Positions 26,192 through 35,923 of a stretch of DNA of 64,000 nt are shown piece after piece (positions within the stretch are counted from its first letter, which is position 1; each line of letters opens with the position of its first letter). A program made the translations under genes and the position numbers. The stretch comes from an uncultured Comamonas sp. Its GTDB lineage: Bacteria; Pseudomonadota; Gammaproteobacteria; Burkholderiales; Burkholderiaceae_C. The stretch is from positions 186,001 through 250,000 of the forward strand of contig CAMZGS010000001.1 of assembly GCA_947306475.1 (NCBI GenBank), given 5' to 3'. Under the pieces are notes generated by a model that saw nothing but the letters and a program-made list of their open reading frames with translations, did no database searches and was not told the DNA's origin.

Positions 26192-26650
26192 ATGCCAGTT
26201 TCACCCGTAGATCGCACCCCTGTCGAATGGACCAACACGCAGGGCGCCAATCTCTATTCCACCGGCGCATCCGGTCCGGTGGCGGTGCGCCCTGTACACC
26301 CCGTCAATGCTGTGGAGTCCGTGGACAAGCTGGGCGAAGGCGTCACGGTTTCCATCAAGAGCCCGGAAAAGCCGACCGATCGTAGTACCCAGGATCTGGA
26401 CTGGACGGCCAAGCCTGAAGAGCTGGAGACGAAAAAGTCCCTCAAGGAAATTCAGGAAGAGCAGAACAAGGAGCCGCTGTCCAAGCAGCTGATCGAGTTC
26501 ATCCAGTCCATGTGGCGCGCCAGTGCCATGGCGGTCGATGCGCTGGAAGAGTCGCAAAAGGTCGATCAGCAGCAGCGCAACATGGTGCAGGTGCGCACCG
26601 AGCCCCTCACCTACGAAGAGCCCCGCGTCAAGCGTACCCGCGGCCTGTGA
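26192..26650 (+). CDS. Hypothetical protein, conserved-looking, charged
   Basis: The protein of 152 residues begins MPVSPVDRTPVEWTNTQGAN. It is hydrophilic, with no signal peptide or transmembrane segment. The N-terminal half is rich in Val, Pro and Thr. The C-terminal half contains a probable helical stretch (ETKKSLKEIQEEQNKEPLSK, then LIEFIQSMWRASAMAVDALE). It ends with a basic tail RVKRTRGL. Not recognised as a known family. It is followed by a strong bidirectional terminator and seems to be transcribed alone. Reality as a gene is supported by codon usage like its neighbours and the terminator placed 62 bases after the stop. Confidence 0.7.
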   Translation: MPVSPVDRTPVEWTNTQGANLYSTGASGPVAVRPVHPVNAVESVDKLGEGVTVSIKSPEKPTDRSTQDLDWTAKPEELETKKSLKEIQEEQNKEPLSKQLIEFIQSMWRASAMAVDALEESQKVDQQQRNMVQVRTEPLTYEEPRVKRTRGL

Positions 26651-26711
26651 TTGGCAGGTTGCGGGGCGGGTGTTGCGACAGCAGCCCCGCCGCGCTGCTT
26701 GTGCGGCCAAC

Positions 26712-26742
26712 AAAAAACCGCCTGGGTTGCAGGCGGTTTTTT
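26712..26742. terminator. Bidirectional intrinsic terminator
   Basis: The stem AACCGCCTG / CAGGCGGTT with a 5-base loop is flanked by A on the left and T on the right. It ends the convergent hypothetical gene (plus) and 3-hydroxybutyryl-CoA dehydrogenase gene (minus). Confidence 0.9.
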
Positions 26743-26768
26743 CATGCCTCAAGGGCGCTGGCAGGTGC

Positions 26769-27617
26769 TCAGTAGGTGTACACGCCCTGGCCGGTCTTGC
26801 GACCCAGGCGGCCGGCGTTCACGTACTCCTTGAGCAGCGGGCAGGGGCGGTACTTGCTGTCGCCCAGCTCTTCCAGATACACATTCATCACGGCCAGGCA
26901 CACGTCCAGGCCCACCATGTCGGCCAGGGCCAGCGGGCCGATGGGGTGGTTGCAGCCCAGCTTCATGCCAGCGTCGATGTCTTCCGGCGTGGCCAGACCC
27001 TCGGCCAGCACGAAGAAGGCTTCGTTGATCATGGGAATCAGGATGCGGTTGACGACAAAGCCCGGAGCATTCTTCACGGTGATGGGGGACTTGCCCAGAC
27101 GCTCGGCCAGGGCCTTCACGGTGTCGTGCGTGGCGTCCGAAGTTTGCAGGCCACGGATGATCTCCACCAGCGCCATCATCGGCACGGGGTTGAAGAAGTG
27201 CATGCCGATGAACTTGTCGGCGCGCTTGGTGGCAGCGGCCAGCTTGGTGATGGAGATCGACGAGGTGTTGGAGGCGATGATCACCTCGGGGCCCACCAGA
27301 TCGTCCACCTGCTGCAGGATCTTGACCTTCAGGGCTTCGTTTTCGGTTGCCGCCTCGATCACCAGTTGCGCGCTCTTGAGTGCGGCGTAGTCGGTGGAGG
27401 TCTGGATGCGTGCCAGCGCCGCTTCCTTGTCGGCCTGGGTGATTTTTTCCTTCTTGATCAGGCGGTCCAGGCTGCCGGCCACGGTGGCCAGGCCCTTCTG
27501 CACGGCCGCTTCCGAGATGTCCACCATCACCACATTGATGCCTGAAGTGGCGCATGCCTGCGCAATGCCATTGCCCATGGTGCCGGCACCGATGATGCCT
27601 ACTGTCTCAATTGTCAT
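26769..27617 (-). CDS. hbd: 3-hydroxybutyryl-CoA dehydrogenase
   Basis: The enzyme interconverts acetoacetyl-CoA and 3-hydroxybutyryl-CoA with NAD(P)H, in fatty-acid or polyhydroxyalkanoate metabolism or in phenylacetate degradation. The product of 282 residues has the Rossmann motif VGIIGAGTMGNGIAQ at residues 6-20. The catalytic His-Glu pair lies in GMHFFNPVPMMALVEIIRG, and the C-terminal domain includes NAPGFVVNRIL and HPIGPLALADMVGLDV. Length is that of the short bacterial Hbd/PaaH type. It is divergent from fabI. Confidence 0.95.
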   Translation of the reverse strand: MTIETVGIIGAGTMGNGIAQACATSGINVVMVDISEAAVQKGLATVAGSLDRLIKKEKITQADKEAALARIQTSTDYAALKSAQLVIEAATENEALKVKILQQVDDLVGPEVIIASNTSSISITKLAAATKRADKFIGMHFFNPVPMMALVEIIRGLQTSDATHDTVKALAERLGKSPITVKNAPGFVVNRILIPMINEAFFVLAEGLATPEDIDAGMKLGCNHPIGPLALADMVGLDVCLAVMNVYLEELGDSKYRPCPLLKEYVNAGRLGRKTGQGVYTY

Positions 27618-27813
27618 AAGTTTTCCTGAGAGTGGTTACGAACACGATCATGGTAGCCAATTTTTTCCCCTCTTTTGTCGCTCGTGCCGGGTGGCGCAGG
27701 CTATAAAGTTGAGTTCGCCAACAGGCTTGTCAAAAAGCTTGTAACTGTCAGGGTTTTTACCGAGAATGCATCGTTTTGCGTCATTTTGTTAATGAGGCAT
27801 ACGGTTTTCAGGG

Positions 27814-27845
27814 AGCGGCCCCTCATTGGGCCGCTGCCTTTTTGT
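27814..27845 (+). promoter_or_regulatory. Terminator-like hairpin in the fabI leader
   Basis: The stem AGCGGCCC / GGGCCGCT with a 6-base loop is followed by GCCTTTTTG. It ends about 36 bases before the fabI start codon, in the same orientation, so it could attenuate fabI or end an upstream short transcript. Confidence 0.5.
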
Positions 27846-27881
27846 ATCGCAGATTTCGTTTGCAAGAGATGAGGAGTTTTT

Positions 27882-28658
27882 ATGAGCGCTGCTGCTACTT
27901 TCAGTCTGGCAGGTAAAAAGGGTCTGGTACTGGGTGTTGCCAATGATCGTTCCATCGCCTGGGGCTGCACCCAACTGTTTCGCGCCCTGGGTGCGGAAGT
28001 GGTTGCCACCTGCCTGAACGACAAGGCGCGCAAATATGTGCAACCGCTGACCGATTCGGTCGGCGTGGATTTGCTCAACTGCGATGTGGAGCAGCCTGGT
28101 CAGCTGGAAGCCGTGGTGAATCACGCAGTGCAAAAGTTCGGTCAGATCGACTTTCTGATCCACTCCATCGCCTGGGCTCCTCTGGAAGACCTGCATGGCA
28201 ACGTGGTGGACAGCTCGCGCGACGGCTTTGCCCGCGCCATGACCATCTCGTGCCACAGCTTTGCCGAAGTGGCCAAACTGTGCGTGCCGCACATGACGGC
28301 TGGCGGCAGCATGCTGTCCATGACCTATCTGGGCTCCGGTGAAGTGGTGCCGCACTACGGCGTGATGGGCCCTGTGAAGGCCGCGCTGGAGTCGCTGGTG
28401 CGCTACATGGCCATGGAGCTGGGCCCGAAGAACATTCGCGTGCATGCCGTCTCCCCCGGCCCCATCCTGACGCGTGCCGCTTCGGGCATTGCCGAGTTTG
28501 ACCAGCTGATGGCCACGGCTCAGGCCAAGGCCCCGCTGCAGCGCCTGGTGACGCTGGAAGAAATTGCCCAGCTCAGCGCCTTCCTGTGCATGGATGCTGC
28601 CAGCGGCATGAGCGGTCAGACGATTTACGTGGACGCTGGCGTACACGCCATGGATTGA
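27882..28658 (+). CDS. fabI: Enoyl-[acyl-carrier-protein] reductase (NADH)
   Basis: FabI performs the last reduction in each round of fatty-acid elongation and is the triclosan target. The product of 258 residues is a short-chain dehydrogenase with the atypical cofactor motif GVANDRSIAWG at residues 18-28. The catalytic Tyr and Lys are in HYGVMGPVKAALE (Y-x6-K), and SPGPILTRAASGI provides the substrate loop. It heads a plus-strand run with the MaoC-phosphotransacetylase fusion and acetate kinase. Confidence 0.96.
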   Translation: MSAAATFSLAGKKGLVLGVANDRSIAWGCTQLFRALGAEVVATCLNDKARKYVQPLTDSVGVDLLNCDVEQPGQLEAVVNHAVQKFGQIDFLIHSIAWAPLEDLHGNVVDSSRDGFARAMTISCHSFAEVAKLCVPHMTAGGSMLSMTYLGSGEVVPHYGVMGPVKAALESLVRYMAMELGPKNIRVHAVSPGPILTRAASGIAEFDQLMATAQAKAPLQRLVTLEEIAQLSAFLCMDAASGMSGQTIYVDAGVHAMD

Positions 28659-28728
28659 TGCGCGGGGGGCGTTCTGCCTCCTGGAAACAATCACTTCCAT
28701 TGCCCCAAAACAAGAAGGAGTCTTCCCC

Positions 28729-30168
28729 ATGAATACCGAAGCCACCACCACCGAAAGTCTGTGGATGGAAAACGTCACCTATGACGAGCTGTCCGTTGGG
28801 CAAAGCGCACGCCTGGTGCGTACCGTTACCCTGGAGGACATTCAGGCGTTTGCGGCCGTCTCGGGTGACATCAACCCTGCGCACCTGAACCCGGAATACG
28901 CCGATGCCACCATGTTCCACGGCGTGATCGCCCACGGCATGCTGGGTGCGGCGCTGATTTCGGCACTGTTTGGCACGCAGTTCCCCGGCCCTGGCACGAT
29001 TTATCTGGGCCAGGAGCTCAAGTTCACCAAGCCGGTGCGCATTGGCGACACCCTGACCGTGCTGGCAACGGTGAAGGAGAAGAACGACGAGAAAAAGCGC
29101 ATCAAGCTGGACTGCCAGGTGAGCAACCAGCATGGCGAGGTGGTGCTCAAGGGCGAGGCCAACCTGATGCCGCCCACGCAGAAGGTGCGCGTGCAGCGCG
29201 TCGCGGCCCCCAACATCCAGCTCTACGATCCGGAAGCGCGCTTCAACGCCTTGCTCGACCAGGTGCAGTCGCTGGAAATCGTGCGCTGTGCGGTGGTGCA
29301 TCCGTGCGATGCCGGTTCGCTGTCGGGCGCCATCGATGCGGCCAACCATGGCCTGATCGAACCTGTGCTGATCGGCCCCGAAGGGCGCATCCGCCGCGTG
29401 GCCGAGGAGGCAGGCATCAGCCTGCAGGGCGTGGAAATCATCTCCGTGGAGCACAGCCATGCCGCTGCTGAACTGGCCGCAGAAATGGCTGCGCGCAAGG
29501 AGGTGGAAATCCTGATGAAGGGCAGCCTGCACACCGACGAGCTGCTCAAGGCCGTGCTCAGCCAGAAGGCCCTGCGCACGGGCCGTCGCCTGTCGCACGT
29601 TTTCCGCTTCGACGTGCCGCTGTATCCCAAGCCGCTCATCATCACGGACGCTGCCATCAACATCAAGCCGACGCTGCAGGAGAAGGTGGACATCGTGCAG
29701 AACGCCATCGACTTTGCACGCGTGATGGGCATTGAGCAGCCCAAGGTGGCCATCCTGTCGGCGGTGGAAACTGTCACGGCCTCGATTCCCTCGACCCTGG
29801 ATGCTGCTGCGCTGTGCAAGATGGCCGACCGTGGCCAGATCACGGGCGGCCTGCTCGATGGCCCGCTGGCTTTCGACAACGCCGTGTCCATGGATGCCGT
29901 GCGCATCAAGGGCATCGACTCGGTTGTGGCCGGTCAGGCCGATATCCTGGCCGTGCCCGATCTGGAAAGCGGCAACATGGTGGCCAAGCAGCTCGAATAC
30001 CTGGCAGGCGCCAATGGCTCCGGTCTGGTGTTGGGTGCCCGCGTGCCGATTGCCCTGACCAGCCGTGCCGATGGCCCCATGGCCCGCGTCGCTTCCGCCA
30101 TCCTGGCGGTGATGGCTGCACACGACCTGCGCAAGCAGGCCAGGGACAACGCCTGGAAACAGGGCTGA
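28729..30168 (+). CDS. Bifunctional enoyl-CoA hydratase / phosphate acetyltransferase (MaoC-PTA fusion)
   Basis: The protein has 479 residues. The N-terminal MaoC hot-dog domain (about 1-160) has the hydratase motif DINPAHLNPEYAD with MFHGVIAHGMLGAALIS. The C-terminal phosphate acetyl/butyryltransferase domain (about 175-475) has GLIEPVLIGPEGRI, ITDAAINIKPTLQEKVDIVQ and a final GARVPIALTSRAD. Such fusions convert short acyl-CoA to acyl-phosphate. The acetate/propionate-type kinase gene begins 27 bases downstream, giving a two-step acyl-CoA to acid route that yields ATP. AAGAAGGAG lies before the start. Confidence 0.94.
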   Translation: MNTEATTTESLWMENVTYDELSVGQSARLVRTVTLEDIQAFAAVSGDINPAHLNPEYADATMFHGVIAHGMLGAALISALFGTQFPGPGTIYLGQELKFTKPVRIGDTLTVLATVKEKNDEKKRIKLDCQVSNQHGEVVLKGEANLMPPTQKVRVQRVAAPNIQLYDPEARFNALLDQVQSLEIVRCAVVHPCDAGSLSGAIDAANHGLIEPVLIGPEGRIRRVAEEAGISLQGVEIISVEHSHAAAELAAEMAARKEVEILMKGSLHTDELLKAVLSQKALRTGRRLSHVFRFDVPLYPKPLIITDAAINIKPTLQEKVDIVQNAIDFARVMGIEQPKVAILSAVETVTASIPSTLDAAALCKMADRGQITGGLLDGPLAFDNAVSMDAVRIKGIDSVVAGQADILAVPDLESGNMVAKQLEYLAGANGSGLVLGARVPIALTSRADGPMARVASAILAVMAAHDLRKQARDNAWKQG

Positions 30169-30195
30169 TCAACGGTCACAACCACGGAAGGCACT

Positions 30196-31413
30196 ATGGC
30201 TATTCTTGCTGTGAATGCGGGCTCGTCCTCGCTGAAGTTCTCGCTGCACCCGCTGGAAGGGGGGCAGGTACTACCCCATACCCTGGCGGGCAACTTCCAG
30301 GGGCTGGAGCCGGGCGGCACCCCGCACCTGGGTTGGAAACACCAAGGGCAAAAACACGAGGAAACCCTTGTGGTGCCTGCGGGGGAAGTTCCTTTTCTTG
30401 TAGCGCTGGAGCGCCTGCGCTCCCTGGTGCAGGAATTGGCGGCAGCCCAGGGCCTGCACGCTGTGGCGCACCGCGTTGTCCACGGCGGCGGCGTGTTCAC
30501 CGAGAGCGTGCTGGTGACCGATGAGGTGCTGGCGCAGCTGGAGCGCTTCAACTCCCTGGCGCCGCTGCACCAGCCGCACAATCTGGAGGGCATCCGGCGC
30601 TTCCGTCAGGCCTTTCCGGATCTGGTGCAGGTGGCGTGTTTTGACACGGCCTTCCACGCCAGCATGCCCGAGGTGGACTACGCCTTCGCCTTGCCCAAGG
30701 CCTTGCAGGAGGAGGGCGTGCGTCGCTACGGCTTCCACGGCCTGTCCTACCAGTACATCATGTCGGTGCTGGAGCAGGAAACCATTCGTGGCCGTGGCCG
30801 CGTCGTCATGGCCCACCTGGGCAATGGCGCCAGCCTGTGCGCTGCCGTGGGTGGCGTGAGCGTGGCCACCACCATGGGCTTTTCCGCTCTGGATGGCCTG
30901 ATGATGGGCACGCGCAGCGGCAGCCTGGATGCCGGGGTGTTGCTGTACCTGATGGACAAGGGCTGGGATGCCAAGCGCATCGAAAAGCTGCTCTACAAGC
31001 AGTCGGGCCTGCTTGGCGTCTCCGGCATCTCTGCCGACATGCGCACCCTGCGCGAGGCGGTCAATGCCGGCAATGCCGATGCGCGCCGCGCCATCGACCA
31101 GTTCACACACCGTGTCATCCGTGAGACCGGCGCCCTGACAGCATGCCTGGGGGGCCTGGATCTGATCGCCTTCAGTGGCGGCATTGGCGAGAACGATGCG
31201 ATCCTGCGCCAGCACGTGTGCGAGCGCCTGGAGTGGACGGGGATGCGCATCGATCGTGAGCGCAACCAGCAGGCCGACGGCAAGCACGCCTGGGCGGTGC
31301 ATGCACCGGACAGCCGCATCGAGATCTGGGTGGTGCCCACCGACGAGGGCCGTGTGGCAGCACGCGAAGCCGCCGCCATACTGCGCAAGATAAAGGAATC
31401 GGTGCCGGCCTGA
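30196..31413 (+). CDS. ackA: Acetate/propionate family kinase
   Basis: The enzyme phosphorylates acetate or another short-chain acid, or makes ATP from acyl-phosphate. The product of 405 residues shows the ASKHA-fold signatures: VNAGSSSLKFSL at the N-terminus, HRVVHGGGVFTES, CFDTAFHASMPEV, RYGFHGLSYQYIM, MAHLGNGASLCAAVGG and the C-terminal FSGGIGENDAILR. Placed directly after the MaoC-PTA fusion, it most likely uses that enzyme's product; the acyl chain preferred is not determined. Confidence 0.95.
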   Translation: MAILAVNAGSSSLKFSLHPLEGGQVLPHTLAGNFQGLEPGGTPHLGWKHQGQKHEETLVVPAGEVPFLVALERLRSLVQELAAAQGLHAVAHRVVHGGGVFTESVLVTDEVLAQLERFNSLAPLHQPHNLEGIRRFRQAFPDLVQVACFDTAFHASMPEVDYAFALPKALQEEGVRRYGFHGLSYQYIMSVLEQETIRGRGRVVMAHLGNGASLCAAVGGVSVATTMGFSALDGLMMGTRSGSLDAGVLLYLMDKGWDAKRIEKLLYKQSGLLGVSGISADMRTLREAVNAGNADARRAIDQFTHRVIRETGALTACLGGLDLIAFSGGIGENDAILRQHVCERLEWTGMRIDRERNQQADGKHAWAVHAPDSRIEIWVVPTDEGRVAAREAAAILRKIKESVPA

Positions 31414-31438
31414 GTTTCGGGTATACACATGCAGCATC

Positions 31439-31472
31439 AAAAACGCCAGCCTGCAAGGGCTGGCGTTTTTTT
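31439..31472. terminator. Intrinsic terminator after ackA
   Basis: The stem AACGCCAGCC / GGCTGGCGTT with a 6-base loop is followed by T on the plus strand and flanked by five A on the left, so it serves both ackA and the convergent PAS-GGDEF-EAL gene. Confidence 0.9.
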
Positions 31473-31498
31473 CATGTGCGCAGCCGCGGTGGTGCGGC

Positions 31499-33616
31499 TC
31501 AGGAAGATTGCAGACGTGCCTGCCGGGCCTGCCACCATGTGGCGACCTTGTGCGCATCCAGAGGACGCGACAGACCATAGCCCTGTGCCATGTCACACCC
31601 CAGTTGCAGCAGCATGGCCTGTTGCTCGATGCGTTCCACCCCCTCGGCCACCACCTTCAGCTGCAGGCTGCGCGCCATCTGGATGATGGCGGTGACGATG
31701 GCCACGTCGTCCTGGCTTTCGGGGGTGTCGGAGAGGAAGGAGCGGTCGATCTTCAGCTTGTCCACCGGATAGCGCTTGAGGTAGGCCAGCGAGGAATAAC
31801 CGGTGCCGAAATCGTCGATCGCCACCCCGACGCCCAGGGAGCGCAGCTGCGTCAGGATGTTCTGCGTCGGGCTGATCTGCTGCATCAGCACCGACTCGGT
31901 GATCTCCACCTCCAGCAGCTGCGGTGGCAGGCCGGTGCGCAGCAAGGTCTGCTGGATGTCAGCGAACACATCGCGCTGGCGCAGCTCCAGAGCCGAGACG
32001 TTGACGGCCACGGGCACCGGTGGCAGTACCCCGGCGTCGTGCCACTCCTTGCGCTGGCGGCAGGCCTCGTGCAGCACCCAGCGGCCAATGGCGGAGATCA
32101 GGCCGCGCTTTTCCGCAAACGGGATGAACTCCCCGGGGCCGACCAGGCCACGCTCCGGATGCTGCCAGCGTACCAGTGCCTCAAAGCCCGCCAGCTGACC
32201 GTCGTCCAGGCAGATTTGCGGCTGGTAGTGCAGCACGAAGGCGTCCTGGGCGATGGCATCGCGCAGCTCGCGTTCCAGTGCCAGCTCCCGATAAGGCACG
32301 CGGTTGTCCATGCTGGCGGTGTAGAGCTGGCAGTTGGCGCGCCCGCTGTCCTTGGCATAGACCATGGCCTGGTTGGCGCGACGCAGCAACTCCTCGCCGT
32401 GGGCGCCATGTTCTGGGTACAGGCTGATGCCGATGGAGGGCGACAGCGAGATGGGCATGCCCGCCAGTTCCAGCGGTGCGCTGATGAGCTGGAGCAGCTT
32501 GTCGGCCACCATGATGGCCGTGTCCGCATCGTGCAGCTCCGGGATCAGCACGACAAACTCGTCGCTGCCCAGGCGGGCGACAAAGTCCTGCGGACGCACG
32601 CTGGCCTTGAGGCGCCGTGCCATGGCACGCAGCAATTCGTCCCCGGCGTAGTGGCCCAGCGTGTCGTTGATGGTTTTGAAGTGGTCCAGATTGATGAACA
32701 GCAACGCCGCACGCTGGCAGTTGCTATCGCACAGCTCCTGCAACACCCGCTCGGTGTGCTGTAGCAGGTGCTGGCGGTTGGGCAGGCCGGTGAGCTGGTC
32801 GTGCTGGCTGACAAACGTCGCCTGCGCCTGCGCCTGCTTGCGTGCGGAAATGTCGCGCAGTACCGCCACATGTTGCTCCTGCCCCAGGTAGGGCAGGGTT
32901 TTGCTGGAAAGCTCCACCTCCATCGTCTGTCCATCGGAGCGCACGATGGTCAGCTCGTGCGGTTCCTCCAGGGACTGTCGGGTGGAGGCCATGGTGGCGG
33001 CCCGGTCCTTGGGGTGGATGAACTCCAGGATGGAGCGTTCACGCAAGGCTGTCAGGCTGTAGCCGGTCAGGCGTTCGGTGGCAGGGTTGGCGTCCTGGAT
33101 GATGCCGTCCTGATGAAAGATGATGGCCTCTTGCGAGGCCATGCTGAACTTGCGCAGGCGCTCCTCGTTCTCGCGCGCACTGCGCTGTGCCAGCCAGTGC
33201 GGCGTGATGTCGTACACCAGCACGAAGATGCCCAGTACCTGCTGGTTTTCGCTGTGCGGGGCCAGGTGGACCTCCAGCATGCGTTCCCGGCCCTTGGCGT
33301 TTTCGTAGGGCAGGTTGTAGTGCGCAGCGTGACCGCGCAGGGATTGCAGGATGTGGGCCTCGTTCAATTGCCACAGGGTGGGCGGCAGGATTTCCTGCAC
33401 GGTCAGCCCCAGGATGGAGGTAGGGGTATGTCCGTAGGCACGTGCGTAGCGCTCATTGGCAAAGCGGCAGCGCAGTTCCGTGCTATCGAAATAGGCCAGC
33501 TGCGCGGGCACGGCATCGGCCACAGCGCGCATGAGCGAAGACTGAGCAGCCGCCTGGGCTTGCTCGGCTTTCAGACCAGCGAATTCCGGAATCAGCAGCG
33601 GGGGGGGCGTGGACAT
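31499..33616 (-). CDS. PAS-PAS-GGDEF-EAL protein (probable cyclic-di-GMP phosphodiesterase)
   Basis: The protein of 705 residues has two PAS sensor domains (about 20-130 and 150-260), a GGDEF domain and an EAL domain (about 450-700). The GGDEF site reads GSDEF in ARLGSDEFVVLIPE near residue 350. The EAL domain has intact catalytic motifs: FEALVRWQHP, EITESVLM and DDFGTGYSSLAYLK with KIDRSFL. It therefore most likely degrades c-di-GMP, with the GSDEF half reduced or regulatory. No transmembrane segment, so sensing is cytoplasmic. The start codon is followed within three codons by a run of eight C, a potential slippage tract. Confidence 0.92.
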   Translation of the reverse strand: MSTPPPLLIPEFAGLKAEQAQAAAQSSLMRAVADAVPAQLAYFDSTELRCRFANERYARAYGHTPTSILGLTVQEILPPTLWQLNEAHILQSLRGHAAHYNLPYENAKGRERMLEVHLAPHSENQQVLGIFVLVYDITPHWLAQRSARENEERLRKFSMASQEAIIFHQDGIIQDANPATERLTGYSLTALRERSILEFIHPKDRAATMASTRQSLEEPHELTIVRSDGQTMEVELSSKTLPYLGQEQHVAVLRDISARKQAQAQATFVSQHDQLTGLPNRQHLLQHTERVLQELCDSNCQRAALLFINLDHFKTINDTLGHYAGDELLRAMARRLKASVRPQDFVARLGSDEFVVLIPELHDADTAIMVADKLLQLISAPLELAGMPISLSPSIGISLYPEHGAHGEELLRRANQAMVYAKDSGRANCQLYTASMDNRVPYRELALERELRDAIAQDAFVLHYQPQICLDDGQLAGFEALVRWQHPERGLVGPGEFIPFAEKRGLISAIGRWVLHEACRQRKEWHDAGVLPPVPVAVNVSALELRQRDVFADIQQTLLRTGLPPQLLEVEITESVLMQQISPTQNILTQLRSLGVGVAIDDFGTGYSSLAYLKRYPVDKLKIDRSFLSDTPESQDDVAIVTAIIQMARSLQLKVVAEGVERIEQQAMLLQLGCDMAQGYGLSRPLDAHKVATWWQARQARLQSS

Positions 33617-33700
33617 GGCGCTGTTTATAGCGGATTTGCATGCCTTGGCGCCGCTTTCTGCGGGCAATAATTCACGGACATCGAATTTGGAGGGGGTAGT

Positions 33701-34159
<459 letters not shown>

Positions 34160-34200
34160 GGCAGTTTTTTCCACCTCGCTTACAATCGGCGCTTCCTTCT

Positions 34201-34292
34201 TTCCGAGGAGCGTTGCAGCGCCGGCTCAGGCGTGAGGCTCGGAAAGGCAGCAGCGGCGCAATGCCCCTGCTTTCCGGCAACGACGCTCACCC
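34201..34292 (+). ncRNA. S-adenosylhomocysteine (SAH) riboswitch
   Basis: The conserved 5' core CCGAGGAGCGTTGC at 34203-34216, the closing GAGGCTCGG and the 3' ACGCTCACC match the SAH riboswitch seen upstream of ahcY in many betaproteobacteria. Two pairings are visible: CCGAG with CTCGG, and GAGCG with CGCTC as the long-range stem. It lies about 90 bases before the ahcY start. In this class SAH binding raises expression of the SAH hydrolase. Confidence 0.9.
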
Positions 34293-34381
34293 ACGCTTTC
34301 TGTGCGGTGAGGCCGCGTCCCCTGTGCTCCCATCCCCCAGAGCGTGGTTTTTTCCAGATACTTTTCTCGAGTGGAGAGACC

Positions 34382-35803
34382 ATGACCAACGCTACGCAAG
34401 ACCGCGCCATTGCGGACATCTCCCTGGCCGACTGGGGTCGCAAGGAAATCAAGATCGCTGAAACCGAAATGCCTGGCCTGATGGCGGTGCGTGAAGAGTT
34501 TGCTGCGCAGCAGCCCTTGAAGGGCGCACGCATTGCCGGCTCGCTGCACATGACCATCCAGACCGCCGTGCTGATCGAGACACTGAAGGCCCTGGGCGCT
34601 GACGTGCGCTGGGCCTCGTGCAACATCTTCTCGACCCAGGACCACGCCGCTGCTGCGATTGCCGCCACCGGCACCCCCGTGTTCGCCATCAAGGGCGAAT
34701 CGCTGGAAGACTACTGGGACTACACCCACCGCATCTTCGAATTCGGCCCCGCCGGCACCGAAAACGAAGGCCCGAACATGATCCTGGACGACGGCGGCGA
34801 CGCCACCATGCTCATGCACCTGGGCAAGCGCGCTGAAAAGGACATCTCCGTACTGGCCAACCCCACGTCGGAAGAAGAGCGCATCGTCTTTGCCGCCATC
34901 AAGGCCAAGCTGGCCCAGGATCCCACCTGGTACAGCCGCAAGTCCGCCCAGATCATCGGCGTGACCGAAGAGACCACCACCGGCGTACACCGCCTGAACG
35001 AAATGTCCGCCAAGGGCAGCCTGCTGTTCCGCGCGATCAACGTCAACGACTCGGTGACCAAGTCCAAGTTCGACAACCTGTACGGCTGCCGCGAGTCGCT
35101 GGTGGACGGCATCAAGCGCGCCACCGACGTGATGATCGCCGGCAAGGTCGCCGTGGTCTGCGGCTATGGTGACGTGGGCAAGGGCTCAGCCCAGGCGCTG
35201 CGCGCCCTGTCGGCACAGGTGTGGGTGACCGAGATCGACCCCATCAACGCCCTGCAGGCCGCCATGGAAGGCTACAAGGTTGTGACCATGGAATATGCCG
35301 CCGACAAGGCCGACATCTTCGTGACCACCACCGGCAACCGCGACGTGATCACCTTCGAGCACATGCAGGCCATGAAGGACGAGGCCATCGTCTGCAACAT
35401 CGGTCACTTCGACAACGAGATTGAAGTGGCCAAGCTGGAAGCGCACTGCAAGTGGGAAGAGATCAAGCCCCAGGTCGATCACGTGATCTTCCCGGATGGC
35501 AAGAAGATCATCCTGCTGGCCAAGGGCCGTCTGGTGAACCTGGGCTGCGCCACCGGCCACCCCAGCTTCGTGATGTCCAACTCGTTTGCCAACCAGACCC
35601 TGGCGCAGATCGAGCTGTTCACCCGCCCCGACGCCTACGCAGTGGGCAAGGTCTATGTGCTGCCCAAGATCCTGGACGAAAAGGTCGCCCGCTTGCACCT
35701 GAAGAAGGTCGGTGCGATGCTGACCGAGCTGACCGACGCCCAGGCCGCCTACATCGGCGTCAAAAAGGAAGGTCCGTACAAGCCGGACACTTACCGTTAT
35801 TAA
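34382..35803 (+). CDS. ahcY: Adenosylhomocysteinase (SAH hydrolase)
   Basis: AhcY splits SAH into adenosine and homocysteine, relieving product inhibition of methyltransferases. The product of 473 residues starts [20 protein letters not shown]. It has the substrate region [19 protein letters not shown], the NAD-binding loop [16 protein letters not shown] and the C-terminal [18 protein letters not shown] and KPDTYRY ending. The start at 34382 follows GTGGAGAGACC. It is controlled by the riboswitch just upstream; tlyA and metF follow on the same strand. Confidence 0.98.
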   Translation: MTNATQDRAIADISLADWGRKEIKIAETEMPGLMAVREEFAAQQPLKGARIAGSLHMTIQTAVLIETLKALGADVRWASCNIFSTQDHAAAAIAATGTPVFAIKGESLEDYWDYTHRIFEFGPAGTENEGPNMILDDGGDATMLMHLGKRAEKDISVLANPTSEEERIVFAAIKAKLAQDPTWYSRKSAQIIGVTEETTTGVHRLNEMSAKGSLLFRAINVNDSVTKSKFDNLYGCRESLVDGIKRATDVMIAGKVAVVCGYGDVGKGSAQALRALSAQVWVTEIDPINALQAAMEGYKVVTMEYAADKADIFVTTTGNRDVITFEHMQAMKDEAIVCNIGHFDNEIEVAKLEAHCKWEEIKPQVDHVIFPDGKKIILLAKGRLVNLGCATGHPSFVMSNSFANQTLAQIELFTRPDAYAVGKVYVLPKILDEKVARLHLKKVGAMLTELTDAQAAYIGVKKEGPYKPDTYRY

Positions 35804-35808
35804 AAGAG

Positions 35809-35886
35809 TAGCTTGCTCCGCTGGATAGGTAACAATTTAAGATACTTTTTAGTCTGAAATCGTTTATTCATAGGCGGAGCAAGCTA
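35809..35886. repeat. Dispersed palindromic repeat, copy 6 (variant arms)
   Basis: Perfect 13-base arms TAGCTTGCTCCGC / GCGGAGCAAGCTA replace the usual core, while the right flank AGCTATCAA and an inner TCTGAAAT are kept. It starts 5 bases after the ahcY stop, between ahcY and tlyA. Confidence 0.75.
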
Positions 35887-35923
35887 TCAAAACAGAAACC
35901 ATCCTCTTTCACAATCCCCTCAT

